Shown: positions 61,793 to 64,000 of the stretch, in pieces
Position numbering within the stretch: position 1 is the first letter of the stretch
Layout of the letters: each line of letters opens with the position of its first letter
Source: Ignavibacteria bacterium
GTDB taxonomy: Bacteria; Bacteroidota; Ignavibacteria; OLB7
Assembly: GCA_020635205.1 (NCBI GenBank)
Contig: JACKAE010000002.1
Location: forward strand, 248,001-312,000
Direction of reading: 5' to 3'
Length of the DNA: 64,000 nucleotides
The notes under the pieces: model-generated
The model's database searches: none
Seen by the model: the letters and a program-made list of their open reading frames with translations, nothing else
Told to the model about the DNA's origin: nothing
Made by a program: the position numbers and the translations under genes

Positions 61793-63244
61793 ATGCCTGT
61801 GAACATTGCAATAGTTTCTTCCGAAATTGTCCCGTTTGCAAAGACTGGAGGTCTGGCTGACGTCGCCGGGGCACTTGGTAAATATCTGTCGCTTCACAAC
61901 TGCGACGTTCGACTTTTCACGCCGATGTACGATGTGACGAGCAGAGGGGGGATAGAGTTCCACCCAGTTGAGTTTCTTGAAGATATAGAAATCAGCTTTG
62001 GGGGGGAATCGATTCCATTTTCGGTTGAGACCGCAACGCTTCCCGGTTCAGAGACCGAAGTCTACTTTATCGACTCCCCCGGTTTGTATGATCGAGGGAA
62101 AATCTACACCGACGATGGAGATGAATATCTCCGGTTCGCCCTCCTTAGTCGAGCTGTTTTGGAGTCATGCCAACGAATGGGGTGGGCTCCAGATGTGATC
62201 CACTGCAATGATTGGCAATCTGCTCTGATTCCTCTCTACCTTCGCACTCTCTACGCTTGGGATACGCTGTTTGCGGATACCAAGACCATTTTAACAATCC
62301 ACAACCTTGCCTACCAAGGAGCGTTTCGCAGTAGTATTGTGGATCATCTCGGTTTTGGTGAGAATCATTCTTTCCTTCACCAAGAAGATCTTCGTTCTGG
62401 TGTTTTCAACTACATGAAGCATGGTGTGATGTATGCCAACGCGATTTCTACCGTAAGCGAAACCTATGCTCGGGAGATTCAGACGCCAGAATATGGAGAG
62501 GGGATGCAGGATATGCTTCGCCACCGGAGCGACGCCCTCTTCGGCATCGTCAACGGTGTTGACTACGATGAGTGGAACCCGGAGGATGATCCGCTAATTC
62601 CGTTCCACTACAACCCGGAGGACCTTGAGGGGAAGGGAGAGAACAAGAAGAATCTTCTGGAACGTTTAGAATTACCCTACAACCCAGATGTTCCTGTGTT
62701 TGGCATTGTCTCCAGATTGGTTTATCAAAAAGGCTTCGACCTCTTCTACAACATTATGGAGCCGTTTCTCCGGCACGTTGACTTCCGGCTTTGCGTGCTT
62801 GGAAGTGGAGCCGAGGAGTACGAACAGTTCTTCCAGACGCTGAACGATCGCTATCCTGAGAAAGTCTGTTTCTACGGTGGATACTCGAATGAGCTTGCCC
62901 ACCTAATCGAGGCCGGTTCCGACATCTTCTTGATGCCCTCACGCTACGAGCCGTGTGGACTGAATCAGATCTACAGTTTGAAGTATGGTACTATTCCAAT
63001 TGTCCGACAGACCGGAGGCTTGGCCGATACCGTGCAGCACTTTAACCCTGCAACTGGCGAGGGGAACGGTTTTGTCTTCGAGCACTTTACGTCGCAAGGA
63101 CTTGCTTGGGCTATCGAGCAGGCTCTTCAGGCTTGGGAAGATCGTGACCAGTGGGATCAATTGATCCAGAATGCGATGTCGGCAAACTGGTCGTGGGAGA
63201 GGCAAGTTGAGAAGTACCTTGAGTTATATGAGTGGGTGTTGTAG
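61793..63244 (+). CDS. glgA: Glycogen synthase (ADP-glucose type, GT5)
   Basis: 483 residues. N-terminal ADP-glucose loop KTGGLADVAGALGKYL (17-32), DVIHCNDWQSAL, TIHNLAYQG, NGVDYDEWNPEDD, GIVSRLVYQKGFDL, and the C-terminal PSRYEPCGLNQIYSLKYGTIP with the catalytic Glu and QTGGLADTV. Length and order are typical. It extends glycogen from ADP-glucose. No other glycogen genes are in the window. Confidence 0.96.
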   Translation: MPVNIAIVSSEIVPFAKTGGLADVAGALGKYLSLHNCDVRLFTPMYDVTSRGGIEFHPVEFLEDIEISFGGESIPFSVETATLPGSETEVYFIDSPGLYDRGKIYTDDGDEYLRFALLSRAVLESCQRMGWAPDVIHCNDWQSALIPLYLRTLYAWDTLFADTKTILTIHNLAYQGAFRSSIVDHLGFGENHSFLHQEDLRSGVFNYMKHGVMYANAISTVSETYAREIQTPEYGEGMQDMLRHRSDALFGIVNGVDYDEWNPEDDPLIPFHYNPEDLEGKGENKKNLLERLELPYNPDVPVFGIVSRLVYQKGFDLFYNIMEPFLRHVDFRLCVLGSGAEEYEQFFQTLNDRYPEKVCFYGGYSNELAHLIEAGSDIFLMPSRYEPCGLNQIYSLKYGTIPIVRQTGGLADTVQHFNPATGEGNGFVFEHFTSQGLAWAIEQALQAWEDRDQWDQLIQNAMSANWSWERQVEKYLELYEWVL

Positions 63245-63315
63245 AGTGCAAGAGTAAAAAACTTTGCGGCTTTGCGTGAAATCTTGAATCGGTTCGAGGC
63301 AATCAACAGTGAGAA

Positions 63316-63819
63316 ATGAACCAGCGGTCTACATCTTTTCTGAAAATCATTCTTCTCTACGGTCTACTTCTCGGAGTAGTTCTCGCCGGGTTCAAGCTGT
63401 TCGAGTATTCCTATTTCTCCCACCGCATCACGCTCGACATATATTTAGGGATCACAGCAATTGCATTCCTCGTAGTTGGCATTATTATCGGGGTAAAGTC
63501 ACGGCGGAGCACGAGGTCGACACCGGCAAGTGGAGTCCACTCCAATCTAAACAACGCTTCACTGGAAACCGAAACTACACCTGATAACTCCTCCAGATTT
63601 ACTCTTCCCGGCACTACAATCGAGACTGAGTTGAGTGAACGTGAGCTGGAGGTGCTCACACACATCGCCGAAGGGCGTACCAATCCGGAGATTGCCGAAG
63701 TACTCTTCCTCTCCCCGAACACCATCAAATCTCACGTCAGCAACATCTACCGCAAGCTCGACGTGGAGCGACGTGCTCAGGCAGTCGCTCGGGCAAAATC
63801 CTTGAAAATTCTCAAATAA
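63316..63819 (+). CDS. Membrane-anchored LuxR-type transcription regulator
   Basis: 167 residues: two membrane helices (about 9-29 and 41-59), a short polar linker, and a LuxR/GerE HTH (about 104-163: LSERELEVLTHIAEGRTNPEIAEVLFLSPNTIKSHVSNIYRKLDV). It has no receiver or ligand domain, so how it senses a signal is not clear. DNA-binding domains tethered to the membrane in this way are known in Bacteroidota. ATG at 63316; glgA is 71 nt upstream on the same strand. Confidence 0.85.
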   Translation: MNQRSTSFLKIILLYGLLLGVVLAGFKLFEYSYFSHRITLDIYLGITAIAFLVVGIIIGVKSRRSTRSTPASGVHSNLNNASLETETTPDNSSRFTLPGTTIETELSERELEVLTHIAEGRTNPEIAEVLFLSPNTIKSHVSNIYRKLDVERRAQAVARAKSLKILK

Positions 63820-63826
63820 TCCGCCT

Positions 63827-63876
63827 ATCACCCGTTCGGGTGATCCTCAAAATCCCCCGTTCAGGTGATGAAAGGG
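63827..63876. promoter_or_regulatory. Palindromes downstream of the LuxR gene (candidate operators)
   Basis: ATCACCCGTTCGGGTGAT (63827-63844, perfect inverted repeat with 4-nt loop) is followed by CCCCCGTTCAGGTGATGAAAGGGGG (63855-63879), a second related palindrome. They end about 15 nt before a TAnnTTTG box (63892-63899). Confidence 0.4.
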
Positions 63877-63891
63877 GGTGCTCCCATCCTG

Positions 63892-63899
63892 TAGCTTTG
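63892..63899 (+). promoter_or_regulatory. Bacteroidota-type -7 promoter box
   Basis: TAGCTTTG matches the Bacteroidota consensus TAnnTTTG. It would drive a gene starting beyond the window; no good -33 box (TTTG) lies at the usual distance. Confidence 0.35.
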
Positions 63900-64000
63900 C
63901 ACATCGTCTGCGTTCAACAGCAAAGAGAGTCTGTGCGGCAAGCTGAACATAGTTTTATCGCGAGGCGGGATTCAACGCAATTCTTTGACTCTGCGTAGAC

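Overview
The window is one continuous stretch of bacterial chromosome (about 48-50% GC by eye) from a member of the Bacteroidota/FCB group. The pointers are: two proteins with C-terminal sorting domains of the type IX secretion kind; an arginine operon of the Bacteroides type, with an N-acyl-ornithine transcarbamylase (argF') instead of argF; many small signal-peptide lipoproteins; membrane-anchored LuxR and NarL-type regulators with Reg_prop sensors; a leucine dehydrogenase; and one TAnnTTTG promoter-like box near the right end. Clear Shine-Dalgarno sequences before several genes (for example at 2612, 21223 and 38341) argue for a deep, non-Bacteroidia lineage such as Kapabacteria or Ignavibacteria; this is inference. 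No rRNA, tRNA, CRISPR array, prophage or intact insertion sequence was seen.

Layout. 1-4300: the end of an oligopeptide-binding protein and three secreted proteins, closed by a bidirectional terminator. 4343-6745: a K+ channel/TrkA protein and a MEMO-family protein. 6919-8830: a CI-type repressor, a small excisionase-like HTH protein, a 400-nt gene-free stretch rich in hairpins, and modB. 8925-11145: an ECF sigma factor coupled to a membrane protein with PD40 repeats and a sorting domain. 11340-13318: a DUF445 protein and nusB. 13589-17590: a large Reg_prop sensor kinase and its response regulator. 17678-23610: lipoproteins, a helical-repeat protein and an ankyrin protein. 23665-23940: a probable MITE. 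23940-26557: a sorting-domain protein and an autoregulated MerR/TipAS regulator.

26678-34858 is a full arginine pathway on the minus strand: argA-like acyltransferase, argG, argC, argD, argF', argB, argE, argH, nearly all overlapping by 4-13 nt. Glutamate would be N-acylated, phosphorylated, reduced, transaminated and carbamoylated as the N-acyl derivative, then deacylated to citrulline and converted to arginine. At the residue position that sets acetyl versus succinyl specificity in the transcarbamylase, this protein has Gln, which is neither known type.

35497-46236 holds mostly accessory genes (lipoproteins, a flavin reductase, a decayed secreted-protein gene, leucine dehydrogenase, an orphan ABC ATPase, a ROK kinase, a DUF3108 protein). 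46458-50301 has a glycosyltransferase and a dapB-dapA-rsmG operon in which RsmG carries an unusual 100-residue Arg/Gly-rich N-terminus. 50443-58549: a repeat-rich lipoprotein, agmatinase, modA, a class III sirtuin, a membrane glycosyltransferase-like protein, GluQRS and an RraA-family protein. 58682-63819: an M16 peptidase, glycogen synthase and a membrane-bound LuxR regulator. The most notable unexplained signals are the structured stretch before modB, the ECF sigma/PD40 pair, the transcarbamylase variant, the MITE, the Arg/Gly-rich RsmG and a candidate small RNA antisense to the agmatinase leader.
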